The notes under the pieces are model-generated. The model was not told where the DNA came from. It ran no database searches and saw only the letters and a program-made list of their open reading frames with translations. A stretch of DNA of 64,000 nt from Geobacteraceae bacterium (GTDB taxonomy: Bacteria > Desulfobacterota > Desulfuromonadia > Geobacterales > Pseudopelobacteraceae), in contig JAAXTM010000007.1 of assembly GCA_013336525.1 (NCBI GenBank), forward strand, positions 1 through 64,000, in the 5' to 3' direction. Of the stretch, positions 1 through 8,624 are shown piece by piece. A program made the position numbers and the translations under genes. The stretch's first letter is position 1. Each line of letters starts with the position of its first letter.

Positions 1-96
1 GGGAGAAGGTGGCCAAAGGCCGGATGAGGGGGTGACGGTGCTGCATAATCCACCATTTTTCCCCTCACCCTAACCCTCTCCCTCATGGAGAGGGGA
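1..96. repeat. Dispersed-type intergenic repeat with hairpin
   Basis: The segment begins with a purine-rich arm (GGGAGAAGG, then GATGAGGG) and ends with a pyrimidine-rich arm (CCCTCACCCTAACCCTCTCC). Positions 74-81 (CCCTCTCC) pair with 87-94 (GGAGAGGG) to form a short hairpin. This composition is typical of dispersed intergenic repeats seen in many Proteobacteria. The left edge of the element may lie outside the window. No coding potential was seen. Confidence 0.5.
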
Positions 97-358
97 CTGT
101 TTAGACCCCAAGCGCCTTATTGGAACGATTCAGGTTCCGCTTTGGATTGCTGCAACACCTATATTTGTACATTGTAATACTAAGCTTCCGCGTATATAGT
201 TAAACAAAAAACTCAGGTTCAGAGAAGGTCCCCAGTGCTCGCATTATTACATAGACTGAACGGATCACTAACAAGGCGATCACTCATTCTGATTGACCGA
301 ATATAGACCGGCGTTGCGGCTTTTACCGTGCGCCGGTTTATTATTTGGAGGTAACCTC
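97..358 (+). promoter_or_regulatory. Upstream and leader region of the PocR kinase gene, with hairpin 307-337
   Basis: No gene was seen in the first 358 bases. Directly ahead of the kinase, ACCGGCG (307-313) pairs with CGCCGGT (331-337), and a T-rich stretch (338-345) follows before the GGAGG ribosome-binding site at about 347-351. The hairpin could be a 5' leader attenuator or the terminator of an upstream transcript. I looked for a cyclic-di-GMP riboswitch core here and did not see one. No confident -10/-35 pair was found. Confidence 0.4.
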
Positions 359-3325
359 ATGAACTACACGCTCAAGGAACTCCTGGATATACCCAGACTA
401 CGGCTACTGCTCGATACTCTGGATGAAATTCACAGTATGCCGTCTGCTATAATTGATACGGAAGGCTCCGTTCTTACTGCCACGGCGTGGCAGGACATCT
501 GCACAAAATTTCACCGTATTAATCACGATACGGAAAAAATGTGTATTGAAAGCGATCGGAGCATCAAGGCAAGTCTTGGTGATAACAAGCAGCATGTCGT
601 CTACCGCTGCCCGATGGGCCTTGTAGATTCGGCAACGCCAATAATTATTGAAGGAAAACATCTCGGCAACGTATTCACCGGCCAGCTTTTTTTGATCCCC
701 CCTGACGAAACCCAATTTATCAAACAAGCCCGCCAGTACGGATTTGATGAAGAGGAGTATCTGGAGGCGATGAGGAAAGTACCCATCTTCCCGGAGGAAA
801 AACTTCACAAGAATCTTGCTTTCATCCATGGTCTCACCCAAATGCTGGCTGAGCAGGAATTACAGTACAAACGACAATGTGAAGCTGAAGAGAGGCTGCG
901 CAAGAACGAAGAAACCTTGCTTGCGCTCAAGGATACGCTTCAGGAACAGTATGAAGAGTTGCAGGTGAATGAAGAGTCACTGCGGGAGCAAAATGATGAA
1001 CTCCATGCAACTGAAGAAATGTTACGGGTTCAGATAGAAAATTTCGAGACCAGCCAGAAGTTGCTAAAAGAGAGCGAGGAGCGGTTCCGCATCCTTCACG
1101 ATGCCACCTTCGGCGGCCTCTTTATCCATCAAAATGGAATAATTCTGGACTGCAACCAGGGATTGTCAGACATAACCGGCTTTAGCAAGGAAGAACTTAT
1201 CGGCAAGAATGGATTCGAACTCATTGCACCGGGTTGGCGTGATGGTGTGGTTCAGAACAGTCAAAGCGGCTTCGATCAGCGCTATGAAGTCGAGGGGCTC
1301 CGCAAGGATGGCACAAGCTATCCTCTCTCGGTCATAGGAAAAAATATCCCCTATAAAGGCGGCACTGCACGGGTAATCGAATATAGGGACATCACGGAAC
1401 AAAATCGGGTTAAAGAATTACTGGAGGAAAGCGAGGAACGTTTTCATTCACTGGTGTTGAACATTCCGAATATTGCGGTGCAAGGCTATACTCTCGACGG
1501 CACGGTGATTTTCTGGAACCTGGCCTCTGAAATGCTCTATGGGTACAGTGCCGAAGAAGCAATGAACTCGAATCTGCTGGATCTCATCATCCCGCAGGAA
1601 ATGAAGTCAGAGATGGCAGGTGCCATACAGCAGATGACAGAAACAGGAGCTCCTATCCCTCCCGGTGAATTGTTACTGAAGCGTAAAGATGGTTCACGTG
1701 TGCCGGTATTCTCCAGTCATGCGCTGGTTCATCCTTTTGGCCGTCAACCGGAATTGTTCTGTCTGGATATTGATTTAACAGAACGCAAACAGGCAGAGGA
1801 AGCTCTCAGAGAGAGTGAATACCGCTGGAAATTTGCCATAGAAGGTTCCGGTGACGGCGTATGGGACTGGAACATCCTTTCCGATGAAGCAAAGTATTCA
1901 AAGCGGTGGAAGGAGATGCTCGGTTATAGCGAAAACGACATCCTGCCGACTAACCAGGAGTGGGTGGACCGGATTCACCCCGATGATCGATCGTATGTTG
2001 CAAAAACCATGCAGGATTATCTTGAAGGAAGAACGGAAATTTACGTCACGGAATACCGTTTAAGATGCAAGGATGGGAGCTATAAATGGATCTTGGGACG
2101 AGGCATGGTGGTAAGTCGCAGCGAGGACAGCAAACCGTTGCGCATGATCGGAACACACACCGATATTACCGTCCGTAAAGAGCACGAAAAAGAACAGCTG
2201 AAAATTGAAAAGCTGGAATCACTGGGCATTCTGGCAGGAGGCATTGCCCACGATTTCAACAACATTCTCACCGGAATCATTGGCAACATTTCCCTCGCAC
2301 AGATATTCCTTGATGCCACCCACAGGTCACACAAACCTCTGGTTGAAGCGGAAAAGGCCTCTATTCGGGCAACGGAACTGGCGCATCAGCTCCTGACTTT
2401 TGCCCGTGGTGGTGAACCGGTAAAGAAGGTTGTTTCAGTTCAAAATATTGCCAAAGAGACCATTTCACTGGTGCTTCATGGCTCGAATGTCAAGGGTAAT
2501 GTCGATATTCCAGACTCAGTTCATGCAATCGAAGCTGATGAAGGGCAGATGAGCCAGGTATTCCACAACATCATCATCAACGCCACACAAGCGATGCCGG
2601 GAGGCGGGTCTTTAACAATTACGGCACAGAATGAATCCCTGGACGCCGCGAACACAATTGCCCTTCCGGCCGGCGATTACGTCAGGATATCTTTTATCGA
2701 TCAGGGGTGCGGAATATCAGAGGATAATCTGAAGAAAATCTTTGACCCGTACTTCACCACCAAGTCGGCCGGAAATGGTCTGGGACTCGCTTCGGTTCAT
2801 TCGATAGTCAGCAGGCATGGCGGGCATATAGCCGTCAGTTCGATAACAGGAAAAGGGACAACATTCACGATCCACCTGCCATCAATAGGCGAAACGTACG
2901 CAAAGCGCCAAACCAGCTCTGCCGCTCAGACGATCAGGAATGATAAAGGCGGTTCCATTCTTGTCATGGATGACGAAAAGATGATCCGGGATATGACAAC
3001 TGAGATGCTGGAATATATCGGCTACAAGGTGACAACGTGCGAGAATGGTGCGGAGGCAATAACTCTGTATAAAACGGCAAGTGAATCTGGAGCAGCTTTT
3101 TCTGCAGTTATCATGGATCTTACCATTCCTGGCGGCATGGGGGGCAAGGAAACAGCAGAGCAGATTCTAGCCTTTGATCCGATGGCGTGCCTGCTCGTGT
3201 CAAGCGGCTATTCAAATGATCCGATCATGTCAGATTACAGCACTTACGGCTTTTCCGCTGCTGTGGCAAAACCTTACAAAATAATAGAATTAGGGCAACT
3301 GTTAAGTGCGATAGTCAAGGGATAA
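359..3325 (+). CDS. PocR/multi-PAS hybrid sensor histidine kinase with C-terminal receiver
   Basis: A cytoplasmic hybrid kinase of 988 residues. Domains in order: an N-terminal PocR-type ligand-sensing domain (about 1-165, Cys-containing), a long coiled coil (about 165-245), three PAS domains (about 250-365, 375-495 and 500-625), a HisKA-type dimerisation domain with phospho-acceptor His631 in a GGIAHDFNN motif, a HATPase domain (about 745-870) and a receiver domain whose phospho-acceptor is Asp920 (VIMDLT). No membrane segments were seen. The ATG at 359 is preferred over an in-frame start at 293 because it follows GGAGGT at ideal spacing and begins the PocR domain exactly. The gene runs towards, and ends 50 bases from, the sigma-54 regulator that closes the Pel operon, so the two may be partners; that link is inference. 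The PocR ligand cannot be told from sequence. Confidence 0.85.
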   Translation: MNYTLKELLDIPRLRLLLDTLDEIHSMPSAIIDTEGSVLTATAWQDICTKFHRINHDTEKMCIESDRSIKASLGDNKQHVVYRCPMGLVDSATPIIIEGKHLGNVFTGQLFLIPPDETQFIKQARQYGFDEEEYLEAMRKVPIFPEEKLHKNLAFIHGLTQMLAEQELQYKRQCEAEERLRKNEETLLALKDTLQEQYEELQVNEESLREQNDELHATEEMLRVQIENFETSQKLLKESEERFRILHDATFGGLFIHQNGIILDCNQGLSDITGFSKEELIGKNGFELIAPGWRDGVVQNSQSGFDQRYEVEGLRKDGTSYPLSVIGKNIPYKGGTARVIEYRDITEQNRVKELLEESEERFHSLVLNIPNIAVQGYTLDGTVIFWNLASEMLYGYSAEEAMNSNLLDLIIPQEMKSEMAGAIQQMTETGAPIPPGELLLKRKDGSRVPVFSSHALVHPFGRQPELFCLDIDLTERKQAEEALRESEYRWKFAIEGSGDGVWDWNILSDEAKYSKRWKEMLGYSENDILPTNQEWVDRIHPDDRSYVAKTMQDYLEGRTEIYVTEYRLRCKDGSYKWILGRGMVVSRSEDSKPLRMIGTHTDITVRKEHEKEQLKIEKLESLGILAGGIAHDFNNILTGIIGNISLAQIFLDATHRSHKPLVEAEKASIRATELAHQLLTFARGGEPVKKVVSVQNIAKETISLVLHGSNVKGNVDIPDSVHAIEADEGQMSQVFHNIIINATQAMPGGGSLTITAQNESLDAANTIALPAGDYVRISFIDQGCGISEDNLKKIFDPYFTTKSAGNGLGLASVHSIVSRHGGHIAVSSITGKGTTFTIHLPSIGETYAKRQTSSAAQTIRNDKGGSILVMDDEKMIRDMTTEMLEYIGYKVTTCENGAEAITLYKTASESGAAFSAVIMDLTIPGGMGGKETAEQILAFDPMACLLVSSGYSNDPIMSDYSTYGFSAAVAKPYKIIELGQLLSAIVKG

Positions 3326-3382
3326 GAGGGGGGCAAGTGGCAAGGAAGAAATATAATTGTACAGCCCCTTCCCTTCTATCCC
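3319..3382. terminator. Possible bidirectional terminator between convergent genes
   Basis: GGGAT...AGA...GGGG at 3319-3332 can pair, with small bulges, with CCCC...TCT...ATCCC at 3365-3382. The structure overlaps both converging stop codons. The stem is imperfect and the T-tracts are weak, so this is tentative. Confidence 0.3.
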
Positions 3383-4794
3383 GCCCGCGACAACCGTTTG
3401 TTAAGCGCCTGACGGGTGATCCCCAGATATGCGGCAGCGAGACGCTGATTATTATCAGCCATTCGCAACGCCTCCGCGACCAGAAGGTCCTCAGCTCCTT
3501 TGAGGGTCGGAAACTTTTCGGCGAACGGACAGACCGGACAATAGTTGGTTACCTGATTTGGTAATACATTAGAGCGCAGGCCGTCGCCGATCGCCGCCAC
3601 AATCGACTCCAGTGATAAAATACGACTCCCGGAACGGGCAACGGCATCATGTATTATCGCTTCCAGTTCGCGGATATTACCGGGAAAACTGTAAGCTGAC
3701 AGATAACAGTTCAATTCTGGCGGAGCATTCGGAGTCATTTTACCAAGCGAGGCAGATGCCTTCTCCATAAAATGCGCCGTCAGTAACGGTATATCTTCGG
3801 GACGGTCACGGAGCGGCGGAAGATCTACACGGTGGCTGCAAAGGCGGTAATACAGATCTGGACGAAATATCCCCTGTTCCATCTTGAGTTTCAGATCAGC
3901 ATGCGTGGCCGCCACAATACGGACGTCACTCTTTAGCACCTTATCTGCACCGAGCGGCAGGTATTCCCCCTCCTGCAGCAGCCTTAGAAGTTTGACCTGT
4001 GATCCTGGCGTCAGATCGCCGATCTCGTCAAGAAAAAGGGTGCCGCCTGATGCCTGGCGTATCAAGCCCTCTCTGGCACTGTCAGCGCCGGTAAAGGCCC
4101 CGCGCAGATGTCCGAAGAGGGTGTCGCTGAACATGCCGTCATCCAGTCCGGCCAGGTTTATAGCCACAAACGGACCGTCCAGTCCACTCAATGTGTGAAC
4201 CGCCCTCGCAATCAGCTCTTTACCGGTACCGGTCTCTCCGGTAATCAGCACCGATTGCCGGGATGGAGCTACCGACTCAAGATACAGGAAAATAGCGCGC
4301 ATCCGCGCAGACTGTGTGATAATGCTGCTGAAAGCGGACTCATTTCCCAACGTTCCGTCAGAAAGGTGACGACGAAGGCGCTCCAGCTCATATTTTGTAT
4401 TGGCTCGCTCAAGAGAACGTTCCAGCATGATCTGCAGCTCTTCAAAATTCATGATCGGCTTTGACAGATAATCCCAGGCCCCCAAACGCATGGCCCGTAC
4501 CGCCTCATTTATCTCACCTACACCGGAAACAACTACAATCGGGGTGAATTCAGACTCTGCCGCAATCGTTTCCACCAGTGTAAAACCGTCCATCACCGGC
4601 ATCCGGAGATCTGTCATGACAATATCCGGGTGCTGACTACGGAACTGTTCCAGCCCGATTTGGCCGTTTTCGGCTGACAAAACCCTATAACCGATGTCGT
4701 CGAGATAGACCGTCAATGACTCGCGGACATACCGTTCATCTTCTACCACCAGAATGGTTGGCTGCTTTTCGGCAAATGTTTTCATAGTGGGCAT
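3376..4794 (-). CDS. Sigma-54-dependent response regulator at the end of the Pel operon
   Basis: An NtrC-family regulator of 472 residues: receiver domain (about 12-125, ILVVEDE and phospho-acceptor in VMTDLRMP), an AAA+ domain (about 150-385) with Walker A GETGTGKE, the sigma-54 contact loop GAFTGA and Walker B GTLFLDEIGD, and a Fis-type helix-turn-helix at the C-terminus (TRQALNKRL). A CPVC pair (Cys419, Cys422) sits in the linker just before the HTH. The start at 4794 has AAGGA nine bases upstream; an in-frame start at 4878 would overlap pelG and has no such site. The gene begins 17 bases after pelG ends, so it is probably co-transcribed with pel. Regulation of pel by this protein is an inference from position. 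Confidence 0.85.
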   Translation of the reverse strand: MPTMKTFAEKQPTILVVEDERYVRESLTVYLDDIGYRVLSAENGQIGLEQFRSQHPDIVMTDLRMPVMDGFTLVETIAAESEFTPIVVVSGVGEINEAVRAMRLGAWDYLSKPIMNFEELQIMLERSLERANTKYELERLRRHLSDGTLGNESAFSSIITQSARMRAIFLYLESVAPSRQSVLITGETGTGKELIARAVHTLSGLDGPFVAINLAGLDDGMFSDTLFGHLRGAFTGADSAREGLIRQASGGTLFLDEIGDLTPGSQVKLLRLLQEGEYLPLGADKVLKSDVRIVAATHADLKLKMEQGIFRPDLYYRLCSHRVDLPPLRDRPEDIPLLTAHFMEKASASLGKMTPNAPPELNCYLSAYSFPGNIRELEAIIHDAVARSGSRILSLESIVAAIGDGLRSNVLPNQVTNYCPVCPFAEKFPTLKGAEDLLVAEALRMADNNQRLAAAYLGITRQALNKRLSRAG

Positions 4795-4811
4795 TAACCG
4801 TCTTCCTTGAA

Positions 4812-6182
4812 TTATTGCAGCATGAACGTTTCGTATTCCAGATTGGTCAGATCCCGGTCCAGAACAAAAAGTCCGCACATTATGGTTATACAGAGCGATA
4901 CCGCAAAACCATAACCGTAGTAGAATGGTCCCATCATGATTGACAAAAGGCTAAGCAGAATATTCAGGGCGGTAAACAGCATCGTTAGCGACAATGCCCG
5001 CCTGCGCCGGTCCAGGTAAAAATAAATATTGAGAATACCCAGCAATACAACCTGAAAACCGGCTCCGGCGACATCAATATAGAGCAGCGGCAGGAATACC
5101 GTGGGAATGCCGAGTGTTTCAAGCAGGGCACGGCCCAGAATAAATACGGCAATGGTGGCAATGGCCTGAATCTTTATGATATCATAGATTCCCTCTCGCG
5201 CCATGCGCACCATTTCATCCTTCATTTCCTTGATATATGAAAGTGATCCGCCTTCACGTACAGCATCGTAATAACGGTCGTAGTATTCGACAAAGTCTGT
5301 CTCCATACGCACAAGAAAAACAGCCATGCCCGGCAGGATTGCCAGATACGCCAAAAATACCGGCAGATCGTAAATTTCAGAGGCATTCAGCGGACCGATA
5401 ACATTGCTGCCGGTATAGGGATGAAACCAGAAGACGAATTTGTCCGCCCAGATGCCAAGATTGTAAAACAGCCCGATAAAAACCAGAGCCAGGTGCATCC
5501 GCCCGTTGCGCAAAAAGTCGAACTCTATAATTACTCGTGAAGGGTAGTTTTTGAAGACAACAATCAGCATCCCCATCAGCAGCACAAACTGACCTGTCAG
5601 AAAGGCCAGCATAAGACCTTCAAGTCCCCACATTCTTAAAAACAATACAAGAGCCAGCGAAGTGCCATATCCTGAAGCAAAATTAAGAAGTATGGCTTTG
5701 TATGCTTTAAGCCCGGAAAGAAGGATCGCTCCGATCCAGACAGCCGAAAGCATGACAAATGTGGTGGCAAACAGCAGCCTGAAATAAAGAGTATTCTTTG
5801 GGAATAGTAAATATGTAGCCGGAAAGGCCACCAAACCGCCAACAATAGTGACCAGGAACAGCAGACCTATCAGGTTGGGCATCAGCCGGTAATGTTCTTT
5901 TTCGAATATCCTGTCAGCACAATATCGGGTAAAAGCCAACTGGGTCAGGCCGGTATAGATGAGCGACAGTGCTATAAGATAGGTGATACAGACCTGGAAC
6001 TGTGAAATCAATATGTTCGGAATAACCATCGGGACAGAGATAATGCCGATAATAAGTACTGCCAGAATGGAGAGTACCCATGGGCCGGAACTGATAATGC
6101 CGGCGTAAGCATAGGTCTGAAGCAGAGAAAAATACGAATCCCTTTTCAGAAGTTTGCGCAGCTCGAAGCCGATCCCGGCCAT
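4812..6182 (-). CDS. pelG: PelG, inner-membrane Pel polysaccharide transporter
   Basis: A protein of 456 residues with about twelve hydrophobic segments, matching PelG, the polytopic inner-membrane protein of the MOP flippase superfamily that works with PelD, PelE and PelF in Pel synthesis and export. The N-terminal MAGIGFELRKLL motif, followed by a first membrane span, is characteristic of PelG. Its length equals that of the Pseudomonas protein (about 456). It overlaps the last base of pelF (TGATG type) and is followed by the response regulator after 17 bases. Translational coupling with pelF is likely. Confidence 0.93.
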   Translation of the reverse strand: MAGIGFELRKLLKRDSYFSLLQTYAYAGIISSGPWVLSILAVLIIGIISVPMVIPNILISQFQVCITYLIALSLIYTGLTQLAFTRYCADRIFEKEHYRLMPNLIGLLFLVTIVGGLVAFPATYLLFPKNTLYFRLLFATTFVMLSAVWIGAILLSGLKAYKAILLNFASGYGTSLALVLFLRMWGLEGLMLAFLTGQFVLLMGMLIVVFKNYPSRVIIEFDFLRNGRMHLALVFIGLFYNLGIWADKFVFWFHPYTGSNVIGPLNASEIYDLPVFLAYLAILPGMAVFLVRMETDFVEYYDRYYDAVREGGSLSYIKEMKDEMVRMAREGIYDIIKIQAIATIAVFILGRALLETLGIPTVFLPLLYIDVAGAGFQVVLLGILNIYFYLDRRRRALSLTMLFTALNILLSLLSIMMGPFYYGYGFAVSLCITIMCGLFVLDRDLTNLEYETFMLQ

Positions 6183-7693
6183 CAGTTCATCCCCTTCTGG
6201 TAAAATTTACGATAACTGTCAAACATCCTTTCCTGCGAATAAAAGCGCTCAACACGCTCAATTGCCGACCGGCGAGCCCGCCGCCATTCAGCAGGATTAC
6301 CCAGAAGCTGCAGAATCTCCGTTGCCATGGCCTGCGGATCGTTGATGCCGACAACCCCACCGGCGGCACCAATGGCTTCATCTGCTTCTCCAGACCCCAT
6401 AATCAGTTGCCTGCAGGCACCAACGTCAGTAGAAACAACCGGAAGTCCCGCCGCAAAAGCCTCCAGAATAACAAGTGGGAGCCCCTCACTGACGGAGCTA
6501 AGCACCAGCACTCCGGTTTTAGGAAAAATTTCCGCCGGATTCCGGAATCCCATGAAAATGATCTGACTATCCAGCACAAGACTTTCCGTAAGCGACTTGC
6601 ATTCAGCAGCGTACTCAGGGTCTTCGTCCTCAGGACCGATTATCCACCCCTGAACTGTCGGGATATGGTTTGCAATGATGCGAACAGTACGGATAAATGT
6701 TTTGATATCTTTGATCGGAACAACCCTGCCAAGAAGTGCCAACACCATCGGCGGATTCTCCGGCTGATCACTCCTTAACTTGGCATATCTGGCAATATCG
6801 ATACCGTTCGGTACGACCTGAGTGCGTTCAGGCAGCGCACCATCAGCAATTTGTCGTTCTCTGGCACCATCATAAAGCGATATTATTGTGCCGGAAGCGA
6901 CATAACAGAAGCGACCGATTGTCTCAAAAAAACGAATCCAAAGATCGCGAAAAAAACTGATCTCTGTCGGATCTTTCTGGAGCGCATTGCGGTTATCCTG
7001 TATCCAGCTGCTCTGAATTAAATCGATGCGGCGCTCTTTCGTATAAATGCCGTGCTCCGACAATATGAGCGGACGACCGGTATTGTAATGTAGTAATGAG
7101 CCGAGAAAGCCGGCATATCCGGTGGAAACCGTGTGATACATCCTGGCCGGGATCAGATTACTGGCGATTTCTGCCAGGAGCCAGATAGGGGCGTGCATGT
7201 TGCGGGCTGTCCAGAAATAATCAACAAATGAAGGATCGGTACAGCGCTCCTCGTAAAGTTCCGAAATCAGCTCCCACGACTGCTGAGAATAAAGAAACTG
7301 CCGGTAATCGATCCCTTTGTCCGGGTTCATATAAAAGTCCAGATCCTTGAGAGAAGGGTTGAGAGTATTCGGATCCGGCTTAAGAAACCAGGCATGCAGC
7401 CCCCTGACCACCTCAAATGCTTCCTTATTCCCTTCATGGGCAATTATCCTCGGCTTCGTCCGATGATCCTGCAGATAATGGGCTTCCAGATGGACCAGAT
7501 TTTCTGGAAGCTCATACTTCATGCCACCATAATCTTCTCGACTGCTGCCGATAAAGACAGCACCGAAACGATAATCCGGGAAGCCGCGTATTATCTGGTT
7601 TACCCAACTGGACACACCACCGCTTACATAAGGAAATGTCCCCTCTAGTAGCAGCATGATGTCCACCTGGTCTGATTTTGGAAAATTATCCAT
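6182..7693 (-). CDS. pelF: PelF, cytosolic Pel glycosyltransferase (GT4)
   Basis: A soluble GT-B fold glycosyltransferase of 503 residues, the polymerase of the Pel system; in studied homologues it uses UDP-GlcNAc/GalNAc. The N-terminal DIMLLLEGTFPYVSGGVSSW motif is typical of PelF, including the glycine-rich loop. The retaining-enzyme EX7E motif is present as Glu403 and Glu411 (EGLPLVILE). The gene lies four bases downstream of pelE and overlaps the start of pelG. Its length matches the family (about 500). Confidence 0.95.
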   Translation of the reverse strand: MDNFPKSDQVDIMLLLEGTFPYVSGGVSSWVNQIIRGFPDYRFGAVFIGSSREDYGGMKYELPENLVHLEAHYLQDHRTKPRIIAHEGNKEAFEVVRGLHAWFLKPDPNTLNPSLKDLDFYMNPDKGIDYRQFLYSQQSWELISELYEERCTDPSFVDYFWTARNMHAPIWLLAEIASNLIPARMYHTVSTGYAGFLGSLLHYNTGRPLILSEHGIYTKERRIDLIQSSWIQDNRNALQKDPTEISFFRDLWIRFFETIGRFCYVASGTIISLYDGARERQIADGALPERTQVVPNGIDIARYAKLRSDQPENPPMVLALLGRVVPIKDIKTFIRTVRIIANHIPTVQGWIIGPEDEDPEYAAECKSLTESLVLDSQIIFMGFRNPAEIFPKTGVLVLSSVSEGLPLVILEAFAAGLPVVSTDVGACRQLIMGSGEADEAIGAAGGVVGINDPQAMATEILQLLGNPAEWRRARRSAIERVERFYSQERMFDSYRKFYQKGMN

Positions 7694-7697
7694 CCGG

Positions 7698-8624
7698 TTA
7701 TTCCATCCAGAACTTTGCTACCGGGCCAATACCCGGTTTATGGCGCAACAGAGGATCATCTGTAAAAAACTGTTTCAACGCTTTAAAGTCCCTTTGGCGA
7801 TAAGCCAGCTCAGCAAGATAGGGTATTACCCTGTCACGATGAGCTCCACGTACCAGCCCCAGGTTTATGAATTTTTGTGCCAACTGAAAATCCCCTTTAC
7901 GCAGGTGAATTTTCCCAATGAGAATCAATAGTGAGTGGTCATCGACCTCAGCATTATATGCCTGAGTGGCATAATGCAAAGATTGCTCGATAAAAAATTG
8001 CGACAGATCATTGTTCAGTTCGTTAAAGACCATCTCCCAGTAGGAGAATGCCAGTGATCTAAATAAATGCCGCTTTTCACCCTCGTCATTCTGGTCATCA
8101 AACTCCCGAAGTTTATGCAAGGCTTCAGAAATCGAAGCGCCAATAACCTTTTCACGCTGGTCGTAAAGTTTAAATGCCAGCAACCTGATTTCATCATCAC
8201 TGTCACTGGTAGCCATCTGCAGCAGTCGACTTGAGTTGGACCCACCTCCGGCGTTGACTGCCAACAGCGCCTTCAGACGCATACCACGTGGGAGCTCAGG
8301 AGCGCGAAGACGGGACCATGCCCCCCCCTCTCCCATTCCTTGCGCCAGACCTCCTGATTCAGCCATAAAAGGAGGTGTACTAACTGTATAGAATTCAGTC
8401 CTCTCCTTAAAATATTGGAAATAACGAAAATATATCAATATCAAGAAAATCCCCAGAGCTCCAAACACCGGGATAAACAAGATAAAAGCGAAAATGATGA
8501 TCACGGCATAACGCTGACGAACTTCGAAGCGGTCAGGAATCATTGAAGTCAGCATGAGTGAAAACAGTGCCGAAATAATGGCATGTACTGGCAGAAACTG
8601 TATCATCTGGCTTGTGCCACTCAT
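7698..8624 (-). CDS. pelE: PelE, inner-membrane TPR protein
   Basis: A protein of 308 residues. Two hydrophobic segments near the N-terminus (about residues 10-28 and 37-60) are followed by a soluble helical region with TPR-like repeats (about 105-300), the layout of PelE, which assembles with PelD and PelG in the inner membrane. Its start overlaps the pelD stop by four bases (ATGA). The recognisable identity is mainly position plus topology, since PelE diverges quickly. Confidence 0.85.
   Translation of the reverse strand: MSGTSQMIQFLPVHAIISALFSLMLTSMIPDRFEVRQRYAVIIIFAFILFIPVFGALGIFLILIYFRYFQYFKERTEFYTVSTPPFMAESGGLAQGMGEGGAWSRLRAPELPRGMRLKALLAVNAGGGSNSSRLLQMATSDSDDEIRLLAFKLYDQREKVIGASISEALHKLREFDDQNDEGEKRHLFRSLAFSYWEMVFNELNNDLSQFFIEQSLHYATQAYNAEVDDHSLLILIGKIHLRKGDFQLAQKFINLGLVRGAHRDRVIPYLAELAYRQRDFKALKQFFTDDPLLRHKPGIGPVAKFWME

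Noticed and set aside
1-96. A CRISPR array or tandem repeat at the left edge
   Set aside because: The sequence is one imperfect inverted element, without regularly spaced repeats and spacers.
97-358. A cyclic-di-GMP riboswitch in the leader of the first kinase gene
   Set aside because: The conserved GEMM core was not found; only a simple GC hairpin is present.
3337-3564. A 75-codon plus-strand frame after the first kinase
   Set aside because: It lies antisense to the end of the sigma-54 regulator gene and shows no protein-like character.
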